Part shown: one piece after another, positions 49,501-60,109 of the stretch
Layout: every line of letters starts with the position of its first letter
Position numbering within the stretch: position 1 is the first letter of the stretch
Assembly (NCBI GenBank): GCA_963995525.1
Contig: OZ023213.1
Location: 16,890,110-16,954,109 of the forward strand
DNA length: 64,000 bases
Reading direction: 5' to 3'
Origin: Escarpia spicata
Taxonomy: Eukaryota; Annelida; Polychaeta; Sabellida; Siboglinidae
The notes under the pieces: model-generated
Databases searched by the model: none
Told to the model about the DNA's origin: nothing
The model's input: only the letters and a program-made list of their open reading frames with translations
Translations under genes and position numbers: made by a program

Positions 49501-51091
49501 ATGCCAAAATAAAATTTGATCTTTAATATCTTGAGGTACTTGTTTCGAAAAGGTCCCAATTTGACAGTCTAAATTTGCACACCCGCACAATAAGCTACGC
49601 CCTCTGACCCCTCTCGTACATGTGTTACAGGGCGAACGACGTGGCGATAAGACAACGCTACGTTAGACTCGTAGACAGTGTGAAGGAGATTGGAGGAGAG
49701 GTGAAGATCTTCTCCAGTCTCCACGTCTCTGGAGAACGTAGGTCCACACCAACATTTCCTCTCTCTACTCTAGAAAGCTTTTAGGGAAATATGCGATAAA
49801 TGCTATTTTTGAAATTTCTTTCAAACAAGGATGAAGCATTTGTTTAAACATGTGTTGAGCTATCAAATTTATATGAAAATGGAAAAAATCCTCATGAGAT
49901 GCACAAAACACTATTTGTTTTCACAACGCAACAAGTCCCATCTGTCTTTTTTAATTAAAACGCGATATCCATTTTCCGTCAAGGAGCGCCTTAGTGGTGC
50001 AGCGTAGCTACTGTATAGTGTAGCTGGATATACAATTTGATAACAAAATAATTTAACATCGTATTTTGCATAACAAATCTGCAACAAATATTTCTGACTT
50101 TTCTATCATTCTCTATGATTTTTAATTGTTAATATACACAAACTTCTTTTACAAGTTTTTATTCAAACTTTTAGGATGAAATACAAACGTTATTATTCTC
50201 AAAACAAAGAAAATTGATATATCGCATTCCCCCTGAAACCTTTCACTTACTCTATGGGTTGTGCTTACCTCGTGGATCATGTATCTTTGCAAAACCAACA
50301 AAACTGCCCCACATACCACTCATGTGAGTTGTACTAAAATTTCACAATGTGAGAGTCGCCACCTTCCCTGGTGTTACACTTCTGTGTAATCAGCTACATT
50401 GCTTTGTATTTTGCGGTATTGTGGTATTAATGATTACTTGGAAAAATAGCGACATCTAGTTTGTCATTAATTAATTAATATAGATTTCTTAAGACTATAT
50501 TGACTACGTTGAAGGTATACTGCCCGCCAAATTGTGTTTAGCAAGCCTGCAACGACGGTCGCAATTTTGAAGTTTCGACCCCGGAGCATGCTCAGATAGT
50601 TGACAACACGTTCAGTTTCAAAACAAGCGTTTTGGCCATATAGCCGAGTTGGGCTGAATTAACTGCAATACCCTTTGATGTTCAACGATGTCCCATTTTC
50701 CCACATTCAACACAGCAGACTTCCAGTTAGAAATTACTACTTCCGCCAATTCCGGACAGACGAACAAATTGCGTCCCTTTAAATTTTGTCGCTCTTATAG
50801 AGTTCATTTAATGTCTATTTCAACTGGTGTGTTCCACTAATGACCCATTAATGTTCAATGTCAACATTTACTTATATATAAAAGTGATTGTTTGCCTAAT
50901 GATAAGTGCATACTTCTGTGTAATTCATATATTGGTGATGTGTATAGCTTAATGAATGATCTATTGTTGACTATGGCCCTGGGTTTGTAGAACTGGGTCA
51001 ACTCTCAGGCGTCGCTGCCGTCCTGAGATTCCCCATCGCTGACCCAGAGGATGACGATGACGATGACTCGTCCAGCGACGGGGGAGAGTGA
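37559..51091 (+). CDS. Pelota homologue (mRNA surveillance and ribosome rescue factor), 12 exons
   Basis: Exons: 37559-37599, 40537-40629, 41247-41397, 42126-42216, 43939-44102, 45138-45198, 46843-46883, 47246-47366, 47830-47950, 48414-48485, 49631-49737, 50991-51091. All introns are GT-AG; phases join without error to 387 residues, close to the usual length of about 385. The protein starts [14 protein letters not shown]. It shows [20 protein letters not shown] in the Sm-like N-terminal domain, [20 protein letters not shown] and a basic PRKRKG (168-173) in the central domain, and [20 protein letters not shown] plus [10 protein letters not shown] in the eRF1-like C-terminal domain. It ends in an acidic [10 protein letters not shown] tail. 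Like other pelota proteins, and unlike eRF1, it has no GGQ motif. Pelota with the GTPase Hbs1 splits stalled ribosomes in no-go and non-stop decay in the cytoplasm. No disabling change was seen. Exon 1 is short, but its frame and phase fit. Confidence 0.95.
38361..38473 (-). mobile_element. tRNA-derived SINE (family B)
   Basis: Minus strand head aggggagcgcggctagtgta then gtggttaa (box A core tagtgtagtgg), with a box B-like gagttcaaaaccc. It continues to tttggtgtaaaaacctggct and shares that body with 35620-36001. Confidence 0.75.
38960..39640 (+). mobile_element. L2-like LINE 3' fragment in PELO intron 1
   Basis: Broken frames give YLGHI near 38989 and [19 protein letters not shown] near 39140-39195, the L2/CR1 region before the C-terminus. 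The 3' end is gatctggcgctataaattaa with TTATTATTAT following. Confidence 0.7.
40270..40503 (+). mobile_element. SINE-A copy ending near the exon 2 acceptor
   Basis: Diverged copy of the family at 43602-43920. It shares agtacctggc, gatggatatttgtgtac, ttaattgc, gagatggtgttcaa and the tail tatataa...cttttacc. About 40 bp of the body is missing near 40308. Exon 2 starts 33 bp beyond. Confidence 0.78.
43602..43920 (+). mobile_element. SINE-A copy ending 18 bp before PELO exon 5
   Basis: Head cccagtggctagagctttgg (box A-like), box B acgttcgaatcctg, body ctatgttgctccagc and tail gcgctatataagaactt, then atctttacc. It runs into the 3' splice region of exon 5 (43939), so part of the pyrimidine-rich acceptor context is SINE-derived or abuts it. 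Confidence 0.85.
44144..44745. repeat. 25-bp palindromic minisatellite, about 24 units (PELO intron 5)
   Basis: Unit ctattgcaatagctgtatta plus ctttt. The first 12 bases, ctattgcaatag, are a perfect palindrome in most units (variant ctattgcagtag breaks it). The array begins about 40 bp after the exon 5 donor. Confidence 0.95.
45285..46315 (+). mobile_element. Pogo/Tigger-like DNA transposon remnant in PELO intron 6
   Basis: The right end, reverse-complemented, reads cagtgcaacacgcttataac then gaac. The left end (acgtttataacaaacacgg) matches the inner part but has lost the cagtg terminus. Both ends carry gaattcacgga/tataacaaac words. Inside are two tandem copies of the last codons of a transposase-like ORF, each ending in TAA. 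The rest of the transposase is deleted. Confidence 0.68.
45575..45923 (+). pseudogene. Tandemly duplicated pogo-type transposase C-terminus with PIP box
   Basis: Copy 1 ends [19 protein letters not shown] (stop at 45714). Copy 2, 207 bp later, ends [19 protein letters not shown] (stop at 45921). QTTLEDFF in copy 2 is an exact Q-x-x-L-x-x-F-F PCNA-interaction box; pogo transposase is known to carry such a C-terminal box. Copy 1 has lost the second aromatic residue (FS). Only these terminal residues remain, so no protein is expected. Confidence 0.65.
47078..47124 (+). mobile_element. LINE 3'UTR stem-loop fragment in PELO intron 7
   Basis: ggctcctac pairs with gtaggagtc across a 23-nt loop. It matches the hairpin at 11609-11651 with a compensatory T-A to C-G change at the loop-closing pair. 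Confidence 0.55.
47375..47555. repeat. 15-bp minisatellite in PELO intron 8
   Basis: About 12 diverged units of the form actgactcatgtagt. The long Ser/Thr/Asp frame across it is out of phase with exon 8 and is a repeat artefact. Confidence 0.75.
47951..48205. repeat. 15-16-bp minisatellite in PELO intron 9
   Basis: Diverged units of tgatgtgtcctgattg starting directly at the exon 9 donor. Confidence 0.8.
48952..49348. repeat. 30-bp minisatellite, about 13 units (PELO intron 10)
   Basis: Units atattggcaattggtagatc plus agaggccagt. The unit is divisible by three, so both strands show long artefactual ORFs ([10 protein letters not shown] and the antisense [10 protein letters not shown]). Confidence 0.95.
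50495..50790 (+). mobile_element. Interspersed nonautonomous repeat, copy 1 (PELO intron 11)
   Basis: Matches the reverse complement of 55935-56245. Shared words in order are ttgaaggtatactg, ccaaattgtgttt, ccggagcatg, gtttcaaaacaagc and cccattttcccac. No coding capacity or clear TIRs. Confidence 0.7.
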
Positions 51092-51179
51092 GACTGACCA
51101 GTGGTCAGTCCCGCAGGAAGAGATCACAACAACTAGTGCCCCTGGAGACAACTAGAGGAACCCCCGGTGTCGGTTGAGA

Positions 51180-51625
51180 ACACAGCCATTAGAATGTGGT
51201 TGTCTCGTAGACTTGGGTCTCGAAGACAATCTATCGGATTCTGTTGTCTCACAGACTTGGGTCTAGAACCCAAACTATAAAATCTGGTCGTTTGACTTAA
51301 ACTTGGTTCTAGAATCCGATCTATGGAATTCAGTTGTCTCACAGACTTGGGTCTAGAATACAACCTATAAAACCTGGTGGTTTCACAAATTTGCGTGTAG
51401 AACCCAATCTACATAATTCGGTTGTCTCACTCAAACTTGGGTCTAGAACCCAATCTGTGGAATTCAATTGTCATTCAAACGTGGGTATAGAACCCCATCT
51501 ATGGAATTCAGTCATCTAACACAGAGTTGAGTCTAAAACCTAATATAAAACTTGGGTCTAAAACCCAGAGTATGTAAATCGTCTCACACAGTTTTGGTTC
51601 TAGAACCCAAACTTCGGCTGAGTCT
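51180..51625. repeat. About 44-bp minisatellite in the probable PELO 3'UTR
   Basis: Around ten diverged units containing acttgggtctagaacccaa and (t)ctatggaattcagttgtct. It begins about 90 bp past the PELO stop and ends about 110 bp before the nearest polyadenylation hexamer. Confidence 0.8.
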
Positions 51626-51737
51626 GGGTAGGCCTATTTCCATTTCGTCATCCACAGTTTGGCTGTACAGACTAGAAACTTACTTTTGTTACAGGGAGAA
51701 AGGAATCCCCATTTGCGATAACACAAGAGTTGTGTAA

Positions 51738-51743
51738 AATAAA
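51738..51743 (+). terminator. Candidate PELO polyadenylation signal aataaa
   Basis: First clear canonical hexamer after the PELO stop (650 bp downstream). If used, the transcript would include the 44-bp minisatellite. Confidence 0.45.
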
Positions 51744-51770
51744 ATTGAGTGTTTAACTTGTGGAACTAGG

Positions 51771-52005
51771 GACCGTTTCACTGAAATAACAAGCTCATAA
51801 ATTCCATTAAATATAAGGGATGTTTTCAAAATGTAAAAAGTTACTGCTGTATCACAGAGAACATTATTTCCGTGACACACCAGTGAAAGTGTCCCAGTGG
51901 CGCCTCCTAGTGTAGAGTTTTCAGTGTACAAGATTGCCGCTATGGAGCGAAGTCGATTTTAAACAACAGCAAATTGGACTTATGAGGTTTATTGGTGAAA
52001 CGGTC
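51771..52005. mobile_element. MITE-like element with 11-bp terminal inverted repeats
   Basis: gaccgtttcac at 51771-51781 is exactly inverted at 51995-52005 (gtgaaacggtc), and similarity continues inward (aataa, ctcataa, tcca). Inner words such as ttcaaaatg, tatcacagagaa and gtgacac also occur at 48255-48310, suggesting a related copy in PELO intron 9. Confidence 0.65.
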
Positions 52006-52009
52006 GGCA

Positions 52010-52855
52010 GATTTGATGTTTGTTTCAGAAAGTAAATGTGTGTGTCTAACTTTGGATTATATTGTTATGTTTGTTTCTTTGTTTGTTGCCACTTTAATGA
52101 TGACAGAATATTAAGTTTGACAAAGTACAGTATTTAGATTTATCTATAATGAAGGTAGGAAGGTGTCAAGTAAACAGGGAAATGAAACGGCCCCGTCAAA
52201 GTAGTAGTTAGGCATAGTAAAAACGGACTGTAGGTGGAGCCACCTGTGCATCATGTATATACATAAAACACCGACACGTGTTTACATATTTATAATAATA
52301 CGTCGTGTACACACACACACACACACATATTTACATCCATACATGAAGCATACACAGTTGAGATATCACCACCGATTGTGCACCTGTGATATGTTTAGGA
52401 AATCGACAAGTTAGCTTTGCTCAATGATTCACATGGCATTGTATTTATTTAGATCGTAGACGATTCATAACCTCTGCATATGTGTCTCAAGGCTATAGCC
52501 GTGACATCAGGATGGAGGTTTTTGATGACCTAACCAAGAGATTCCCCGTGTGCATCTGTTGCCATATAATGGAGAAGATACCTTGTTTATTATCTAGCCT
52601 TGTCTATGGAAAATACACAAATGTGATATTTCATAGCAAACTATAGGCGTGTGTTTCGGGGGAGTATTTCTCGTGTAAGAGGGTACAGATGCAATGAGAG
52701 TACCTGGTAGTTAGGTCGGTGTATTTGCAATGAGGGTATACAAGACAGTGTTGATACAATGGGAAGATTGTGGTCTGTACCCTCTGTTTCAAATCACTTT
52801 GCAGCATTAAATGTGACTTGAGCAAGGCATGGTTGTGTTTAGTTGTCATTTATTC
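52010..52855. other. No recognisable gene
   Basis: Contains a short (AC)n at 52307-52326. ORFs are short and unlike known families. Confidence 0.45.
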
Positions 52856-52859
52856 AAAG

Positions 52860-53135
52860 TGTGCTTCCTGCCTCATAGTGACCGGAGCGGAAGTGACTAT
52901 ATTTGTGTTATCGGATGTATTTCCTGTTGTTTCTACCGTGGATCTTGTCCCACAGCAGCCGGAGAGGAAATGTCTGTATTTGTGATACTAGATGTAGTTC
53001 CTGTTATTTCTACCATGGGTCTTGCCCCACAGCGACCGGAGAGAGAAAGTATCTACAGTGAATACTTGTGTTAGATTTATTTCCTGTTGTTTCTACCATG
53101 GGTCTTGTCCCACATTGACCGGAACAGAAGTGACT
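52860..53135. repeat. 76-90-bp tandem repeat, about 3.5 units
   Basis: Each unit runs from gaccgga through gtatttgtg to atttcctgttgtttctacc and ends (t)cttgtcccaca. Unit spacing varies. Confidence 0.75.
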
Positions 53136-53387
53136 ATATTTGTGCTGGAGGATGAACTAAAGATGGAGAAAGAGAAAGTGATGGCTTTGATCGGCATAAT
53201 GAAAGTGGACATGCAGACAAAGAACATTGCCATGGGGTCATCGGCATTGTGATGCTGGTTGTGCCGGCCGTTCTGGTCATCGCTGCCGACTTCAACATCT
53301 TAAGAGGACATCTCAAGATGATGATGAGGAATCTGAGGGAAGAGTTCAGCCATCTCGCTCAGAGGGGCATCAAGGTCGCACCCGCGT
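53136..53387 (+). pseudogene. Possible C-terminal exon of an unknown membrane protein
   Basis: The frame EDELKMEKEKVMALIGIMKV then DMQTKNIAMG runs to about 53238. After a one-base shift it continues VIGIVMLVVPAVLVIAADFN (a membrane-span-like stretch), then LRGHLKMMMRNLREEF, and stops with TGA at 53385. The shift could mark a frameshift mutation or an unseen splice. I do not recognise the family. It could also be chance or transposon-derived. Confidence 0.3.
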
Positions 53388-53689
53388 GATTGCAGCTCGG
53401 TGACAGTTTGAACAAGAACTGCACAGGGTATGTGTCTAATATTACGTTACACCAGTTAATAAGTTACTAATGTGATTGAGGATCATGTTTTCACGCAAGC
53501 AATTCCCTGAAATGGAAACATACCAAGTCTGATCAATGTTTATTGTAAAATCATGTGATAGCATAAAGTATATCTAATTTAACATAATATGTGCACAATT
53601 GTGTTTTAATGAACTGCCGTATTTAAATATAATGTGACCATTGTTTGTTTGTGAACATCGATCTTGCAGTTGAACGTGCAATGCAAACA

Positions 53690-54450
53690 TATTTGAATCA
53701 GAACATTCAGATTAAGTCATCGACTGGGTCATGCAACAAGTGACAGAAGATGTACCACTGGGGCTTCGCTGGACTCCCTTTTCTGCATTAGAGGATCTGG
53801 ACTTTGCCGACGACCTTGCTCTCCTGTCCCACCCTCACAAACACACCCAGGAGAAGACAACCCGCCTTAGCAGATTTGGCTGTTGGGGTGGTTTGTGAAT
53901 CGGCCAGAAGATGAAAGTCATGACCCTGAATGTTAACATGTCAGCCTCAGTGAAGACAACACGGACCTTTCCAGCACTGAAACATTCACTTACCTTGGAA
54001 GTGTCATTAGCCAAGATGGAGGAGCTGGCTTAGATATCCGCAACAGACTGAATAAGGCACAGAATGCCTTCATGAGCCTACTTGCAGTTTGTCAATCAGC
54101 GCAGTACAGCACAAGGACAAAACTCAGAATTTTCTAGAGTTGCGTGCTGTCAACATAGCTGTGTGGGGCGGAGAGCTTTAGAATGACGGAGCAGGACCTA
54201 TCGAGACTGTCTACCTTCCACACGACCTGCCACAAAAAAACCTCAGAACCATATCCAACCAGGAGTTGCTTGCCCAATGCCAGCAAGATGACATGCTCAC
54301 CATCATTCAAAGAAGATGCTGGAGGTGGATTGTCCTTCACATGGATGCAGACGCCATCACAAAAACAGCTGTCTTGTGGACGCCAGAAGGGACTCTCCTA
54401 TGGTGCCCGTAATTGGAAGGGTGTGTTACTGAGGTAACCATAAAACTAGG
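53690..54450 (+). mobile_element. Decayed LINE RT fragment (RTE-like)
   Basis: DLDFADDLALLSHPHKHTQE carries the intact RT catalytic box. Collinear with RTE-like elements across shifting frames are MKVMTLNVNMSAS, YLGSVISQDGGAGLDIRNRL and TEQDLSRLSTFHTTC. Numerous frameshifts; 5' part missing. Confidence 0.8.
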
Positions 54451-54526
54451 TTCAACTGTAATCTGTACACTAGACATGACACCTTTTTATTTTCCAGATA
54501 CTCAATCAGACCTAACAGTCTGTAGT

Positions 54527-54695
54527 TAATTATGTGGTGTCACAATATGGAGATGTTTCTGTTGTGTCACAATATGGAGATCCTTCTTTGCTGTCACAAT
54601 ATGAAGGTTCTTCTGTGATGTCACAATGTGAAGTTTCTTCTGTATTGTCACAATATGGAGTTCCTTCTGTGAGGTCACATATGGAGGCCCTTATG
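54527..54695. repeat. About 30-bp minisatellite, 5-6 units
   Basis: Units of gtcacaatatggag followed by a(t/g)(c/t)cttctgt; the short ORF over it (VSQYGD repeats) is an artefact. Confidence 0.8.
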
Positions 54696-54699
54696 AATT

Positions 54700-55930
54700 A
54701 TTCCTGTTGCTCTTATGCAAACAATTTAATTCCTTCTTGAATGTCACAAATTCACATTCTTCATTTGACTGTTTTTAGAACATTTGACTAGGTCCTTCAT
54801 AAAGCAGAATGCAAGCTATTTTACATGTTTCTTAATCCTCACATTTTTTTATTCGTGGTACAAACTGTGTTGTAATGTATGCAATAGATGAGTTGAATGT
54901 TCTCCAAACAATTATATCAGTGGATGAGATGACGGACGTAGTATTGTTATATCTATGCGTTAGTTGTGTTGGACATTCTCCTACAAATGAGGAGTAAACA
55001 AGATGACTGCTTAGTGATGTTGTAGTTATGTGAGTTGTTTTGTCTGTTCCAGAGTCACAGTCACAACCACTCTGTGTATCCATCCTGATCTCCCTGCCAC
55101 TGACGTCCACTCACAACGCGCCACATTCAGTCTGAAGGGCAGTATGGTCAGTAGTCTAGACCATAGCACTTCCCGACATATTAATAATAATAAATGGTAA
55201 CTTTATAATAAATAGTGACTTTATTTAGACACTCATTTCCAAAGTACAACTCTGTTCAATGGTGTTGACACTGTTTCTAAGATACTAATACTTATGAAAT
55301 GGTTAATTGTGCTATTAAAATGTGAGTAATAAAATGTCTATAAAGTTGCTAAAGCAAAACTGCTAAACAATCATATCGCTATAATTCAGTACACATTACA
55401 TACAATAAATACAGTCTGATGTTGTGAATAATTGGTTTAAATAAAAAATGGAAATATATAATAATAAAAATAAGTATACAATATTATTATACAATAAAAT
55501 ATTAAGTAATACATAATTATTATGATAATATGCTAGTATAATAGTAGACAATAAAAATAATATGTTAATAAATATTATGACTCCACAACGGAGTGTCCAC
55601 TCCAAGGCTCTGTGCTACCAACTACAGCTGTATGTAAGGAACAGACGTCATCACAATAGTTTATTGCAATACATTTCATGTTTTCCTGCAATGTGTTATA
55701 ATAATACACTTTACACATAAAAATTCTGAGAAAGACTCTGATTAGGTGTATTTACAATTTTACTTTTACATTTATTTTACTGGGCTCCATTCTGTAAAAA
55801 CACTTCATGCCAAAGGAATATGATTCTATGAAGCTGCCGATTTATCTAAATAGTGCAAATTAATAGAAAGGAAATAGAGAATGATTCATCATAAGTTCCT
55901 GCCTTTATTCTAGTACTTCTACTATTAATT
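54700..55930. other. No recognisable gene
   Basis: AT-rich, with dense ATTAT/ATAAT runs at 55180-55570. Confidence 0.45.
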
Positions 55931-55934
55931 GGAA

Positions 55935-56245
55935 GGGTCCATTTTCAGACATTGATGGCAGCCAGTCTGTTCCTCTAAACTGAATTGGCCAACGTGGTAA
56001 CTTGTGACAGTCTGCCATGTAGACGTGGGAAAATGGGAAATTGTTGAACACCAAAGGGAATCCTGGTTAATTCAGATGACTCGGCATTATTGTCAATGAA
56101 GCTTGTTTTGAAACTGGATTGTTTTTACTATTTCAACATGCTCCGGGGCATATCTTCCAAATTGTGAATGTTGTTATGGGCTTACCAAACACAATTTGGC
56201 AGACAGTATACCTTCAATATAGTTAGTATATTCTTAACATTATAT
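55935..56245 (-). mobile_element. Interspersed nonautonomous repeat, copy 2
   Basis: Inverted counterpart of 50495-50790; the flanking attaattaat and ttcttaa words are also shared. Confidence 0.7.
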
Positions 56246-56299
56246 TAATTAATAAGTGAAAAACTAGGAACACACAGCTTCATTTTAACACCAGTTGAA

Positions 56300-56590
56300 G
56301 TTTAGAGAATGAGGTCCCAGCTCCGTGAGTCCTCGATAGTTTTTTCAGTATCCCTGCGTGGGATCTTTACTTCCCCGGACATAGACACCAGATATGAGGG
56401 AACAACGGCTTTCAATGTCTCTTCTGAAAGACACAGGCAACGTAGAGTGAACAAAAGTGCCCAAGTTTCGAAACAGTGGCTGATACCATACCAAAGTACT
56501 GATCGGTCGGCACCAGGATTCAAACCCCGGTTCCCACAATCGACAGTCCGGCAATCTGACCGCTTGACCACCGTGCCCCACATGAATTAC
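56300..56590 (-). mobile_element. tRNA-derived SINE (family C, Leu/Ser-like head)
   Basis: Minus strand: gtggggcacggtggtcaagc then ggtcagattgccgg (box A-like tggtcaagcgg), with box B ggtttgaatcc. The body has cactctacgttgcc, close to the family A body word cactctacgttgctccag, so the two families share a core with different tRNA heads. Confidence 0.8.
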
Positions 56591-56747
56591 GTATGATTTG
56601 ATGCACATATGTAAACAATCAGCACAAAACATACAGGCATTTACACACACCACACTTCAGATAGAGACTTTGCTGAAAGACCAAAGAATTACTATTGATT
56701 TAAAAGAGGCTTCTTGTCTTAATATGAGTCACAAACAACAGTATTAG

Positions 56748-56792
56748 GTGTAAATATAATAAATATTAGGTGTAAATATAATAAAACAATTA
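56748..56792. repeat. Two tandem copies of about 23 bp
   Basis: tattaggtgtaaatataata is repeated twice in tandem. Confidence 0.7.
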
Positions 56793-56989
56793 TATAAAAT
56801 AATAAATTAACTCACAGTGATCTGTACATCAATATTCATATAAAATAGATAACATTATTTTAATAAAATTGTCAGCTAAGCAACTGCAGCATTTAGAGAA
56901 CATCTCGTTAATTAGTAGCAATGCTACTAAACAATACATCCATGACCAGTCAAACCAGTCAAACCAATCAAACCAAACCATACTGCAAA

Positions 56990-57384
56990 GCTGAGCATCA
57001 AACACGCTTATTAAGAAGTCTCACGGTGGTAGGAATAAAGCTGTCTCTGCCCCCATTGGTACCGTACTTGGGCATTCTGAAGGCAGCAGCTCAGAGTGAC
57101 GGGCAAGTGCATGCATGGTGGTATTGCATTATGCACGGCTTTCTTCATCCCTCTGCGTTTAATCCATTTCATCTGTTCTTCTTAGTTGAGTTATCAAGAA
57201 TGGTCTGAAGGTATTTATAACTGGACACACGTTCTACAAGTCCACTACTGATGCAGAGAGGTTTCACAGGTTCAGCATTCTTCGGAAAGTCAATCACAAG
57301 TTCTTTGGTTTTGAGAACATTGAGCTGTAAGAAATGTTCACCAGTCATGTTTTTTCTCAACCTCAGATTGAAAGTGTTTTTCAA
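56990..57384 (-). mobile_element. LINE C-terminal fragment with internal deletion
   Basis: Minus strand: LQLNVLKTKELVIDF then VERVSSYKYLQTILDN (the conserved region after the RT box). It then jumps to a frame reading MPKYGTNGGRDSFIPTTVRL near 57010-57080, typical of the last part of the same ORF. The intermediate 250 or so residues are missing. Confidence 0.7.
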
Positions 57385-57508
57385 TGCTTTAAATATGTTA
57401 CAGTTTATTGCTATTATGTTATTACAAAATGTACATAATTATAGGTTGATATCTCTATTTTCATTCGGATTGCTAATGTGATGGTTGAAACCAACTGTGA
57501 TGGGGGGA

Positions 57509-57660
57509 CAGAATAGAATAGAACTTTATTTCGGTCACAATACAAATTTCTGAATATATTTACAATTGATTGCAATAAACAACCAAGAAGATCCCCTGGA
57601 AACCCCAAGAGGCACATGTCAAGGACCACATGATTTTACAATCAGTTTCCTTGGTCCATA
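57509..57660 (-). mobile_element. LINE 3' terminal fragment
   Basis: On the minus strand the segment ends gaccgaaataaagttctatt followed by ctattc, a LINE-type 3' end with a short tandem tail; upstream is gtgcctcttggggtttccag. Confidence 0.6.
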
Positions 57661-57669
57661 AAATTACAG

Positions 57670-60095
57670 CATAGCACTAAAACAGTACATTCCTCTGGAA
57701 CCAGGTGAACAGGACACACCTGAATAGGTGTTTTTTTATTTTTTATAAAATAAGTTGTCTACTGTATATTTAAATATATATAGATGCACATTAGAACATG
57801 GTATAGTATGTTAACTAGATTAATGGTTAAACATCAAGTAAATAAAACAAAAACATGCTTAATCACTTATAATACCATAACAAATGACACTAAGTTATGA
57901 GTAATTAATAAGTTAAGATATTTTGAGGGTACAAGGTACTTAGAGAGTAATAGCTGATTGAGTGTCTTTTTAGATACAGTGACATCCTTCACCCTGGGAG
58001 TGACAATTACATGTGTTATTGTGTAAATAACTCTCCGTGTGATTGTAGGTTGAGAATGGAGTATTCAGCATTTACATAGATGTTGACACAATTTACACTT
58101 TAACTACCTAGACTAAGGGTCAGAAGGGTACATACTCCACCCCCACCCGCCCCTTTCACCCTACCTCACAGAGATGACTTTGAATGTGAGCAAGCAATGT
58201 TAGATAAGGAATGTCCTGAATTATTTTGTCTTTGTTTGAGGAGTCTTGGAAAGTTATGGAGTGGATTCTGTTATCTTTTGAGTTAATGAAAATAGTCTGT
58301 ACTACCATGATAAAGTGTGGGAGAAAAATGTCAGAAATGTGTCAGAAAATAAGGATTTGTAGTACTTAAGATTTAATTTGAAGTTATACACTGTTGATCT
58401 ATGTGTACATTTTATCATTGAACAATATGACATACCACCTATTGTATGTTAATTGTATTTTGTGTTATTTTATTCATGTTATTTTATGAAACGTGCTCCG
58501 AATCCCTGCAATGCGCCCACAAAATTATCAAGATAGAAGTACAACTATTTTTTTGCATATCATTTATTTTTACTTCATTTCTTAACATTGTAAGTTGTGC
58601 CTAAAGATAAGACAGTGTTAAATATACTAATCAACTTTTTAAATAAACTTCTGAAGTTTCTTCCTACCTAGCTGCCATTTCCATGTTATATGTGGCATGC
58701 TAATTTGCTGTCTTATTTCCAATAGTTGTTTAAGTGGAATTAACTTAGTTTAGGTGGAGTTATTGTAAAAGGCTGAAGTTATTGAATGGAATAAGTGTGT
58801 GTGCACAACCAGTAGTGTATTGTTACTGGACACCAACAGGGATCGAACCTGCCACACACACAACACTGAAAAACTATTGTCATAAACAGCAGAGTTCAAC
58901 AGTGTTTAAACAAACAAATGACATAATATGTCTGCATTTACAACACAATACTCTAACAGCATTCAGTCACAAATATATTGTTTGCATGGTTGGAAAAGTC
59001 ACATGGTACATACCCATATCTGAAATTTGATAAACGAGTTAATGTTTCACAAAATAGATAATATTGTATGTTTATATCATTTGACAGAAAAATAATACAG
59101 TATATACTTGTTACGAAACTGAACAAACATATAAACCCACTTTTTCAGTGTTAAGCTCCCAGTTGTATATATATATACTCGCTTGCTATAATAAACCGCC
59201 AACCCACTCCTGTAACAGAAAACCAAATTTGCATTACATATTGGAATAATTAAAATGTTATTTTCAACTGGCAGGCACGGTTGAAATAATAACTAATTCA
59301 AGCATATTCCATACAACGAACTTTTGAAAAAATTTGAATTTGGATGCTCTTCCGAAAATCACATTTAGATATACCTGTACATTATGTAAATGGCCATCTA
59401 TAATGTACGAAGGAAGGTATGTGGGCAAGTGTGACGAAGCGGTACATAAATGTGGGGGTCTCTGCACCAGTCTTACATAACGAATAGTAATATTTCACAA
59501 GTTTATTCCAAAAGCATTTGAATGGAAAACCAGCTACATACACTAGAAATATTAAAACCCCAGATATATTTCAAGAGCATTCCAACAATAAATCACCTCT
59601 ATTATTATATCAACATTTGGAAGAACAGCAAACATTGACGCAAACTCATATGCACGATCCAGTACATGAATTATGTTGAATTGAAATGGCTTGACGAGCA
59701 CATCGTGTGGACATTCACAGCAATCCACCATTTCAGAAACTGTATTGGTGTTTGGACCCTAGTAATCCCCTTGGACATCACGGTGAATCATTGGGAGGAA
59801 ATTTAGTGAGGGGATAGACACGTCACCAAAAATGTGTTTGTGATGTGACGAGTGTATATACAGAACACTATCAATTGATTTACTACATGTATCATTACAT
59901 TTATTAAATATTCACAAACATGAACATTTATTGCTTTTTATTAGTTTTTACAAAACTTGTGTTTTATCCGTAAATAACGAATTATATACACTGTATATAT
60001 ATTAATATATTTGTTTACTTATCTAATGATGTCTAATTTAATAACGTTTACATTTTATATACAAGTTAAGGAGACTAGGGAATAAGCCTGGAAAG
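57670..60095. other. No recognisable gene
   Basis: AT-rich. The phrase gggatcgaacctgcc at 58842 resembles a SINE box B remnant on the minus strand, but no box A or body is recognisable. ORFs are under 85 codons. Confidence 0.45.
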
Positions 60096-60109
60096 GAAAC
60101 AGAGGCAGA

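Noticed and set aside
58782..58870. SINE or tRNA remnant (gggatcgaacctgcc)
   Set aside because: Only a box B-like word is recognisable; no box A or body.
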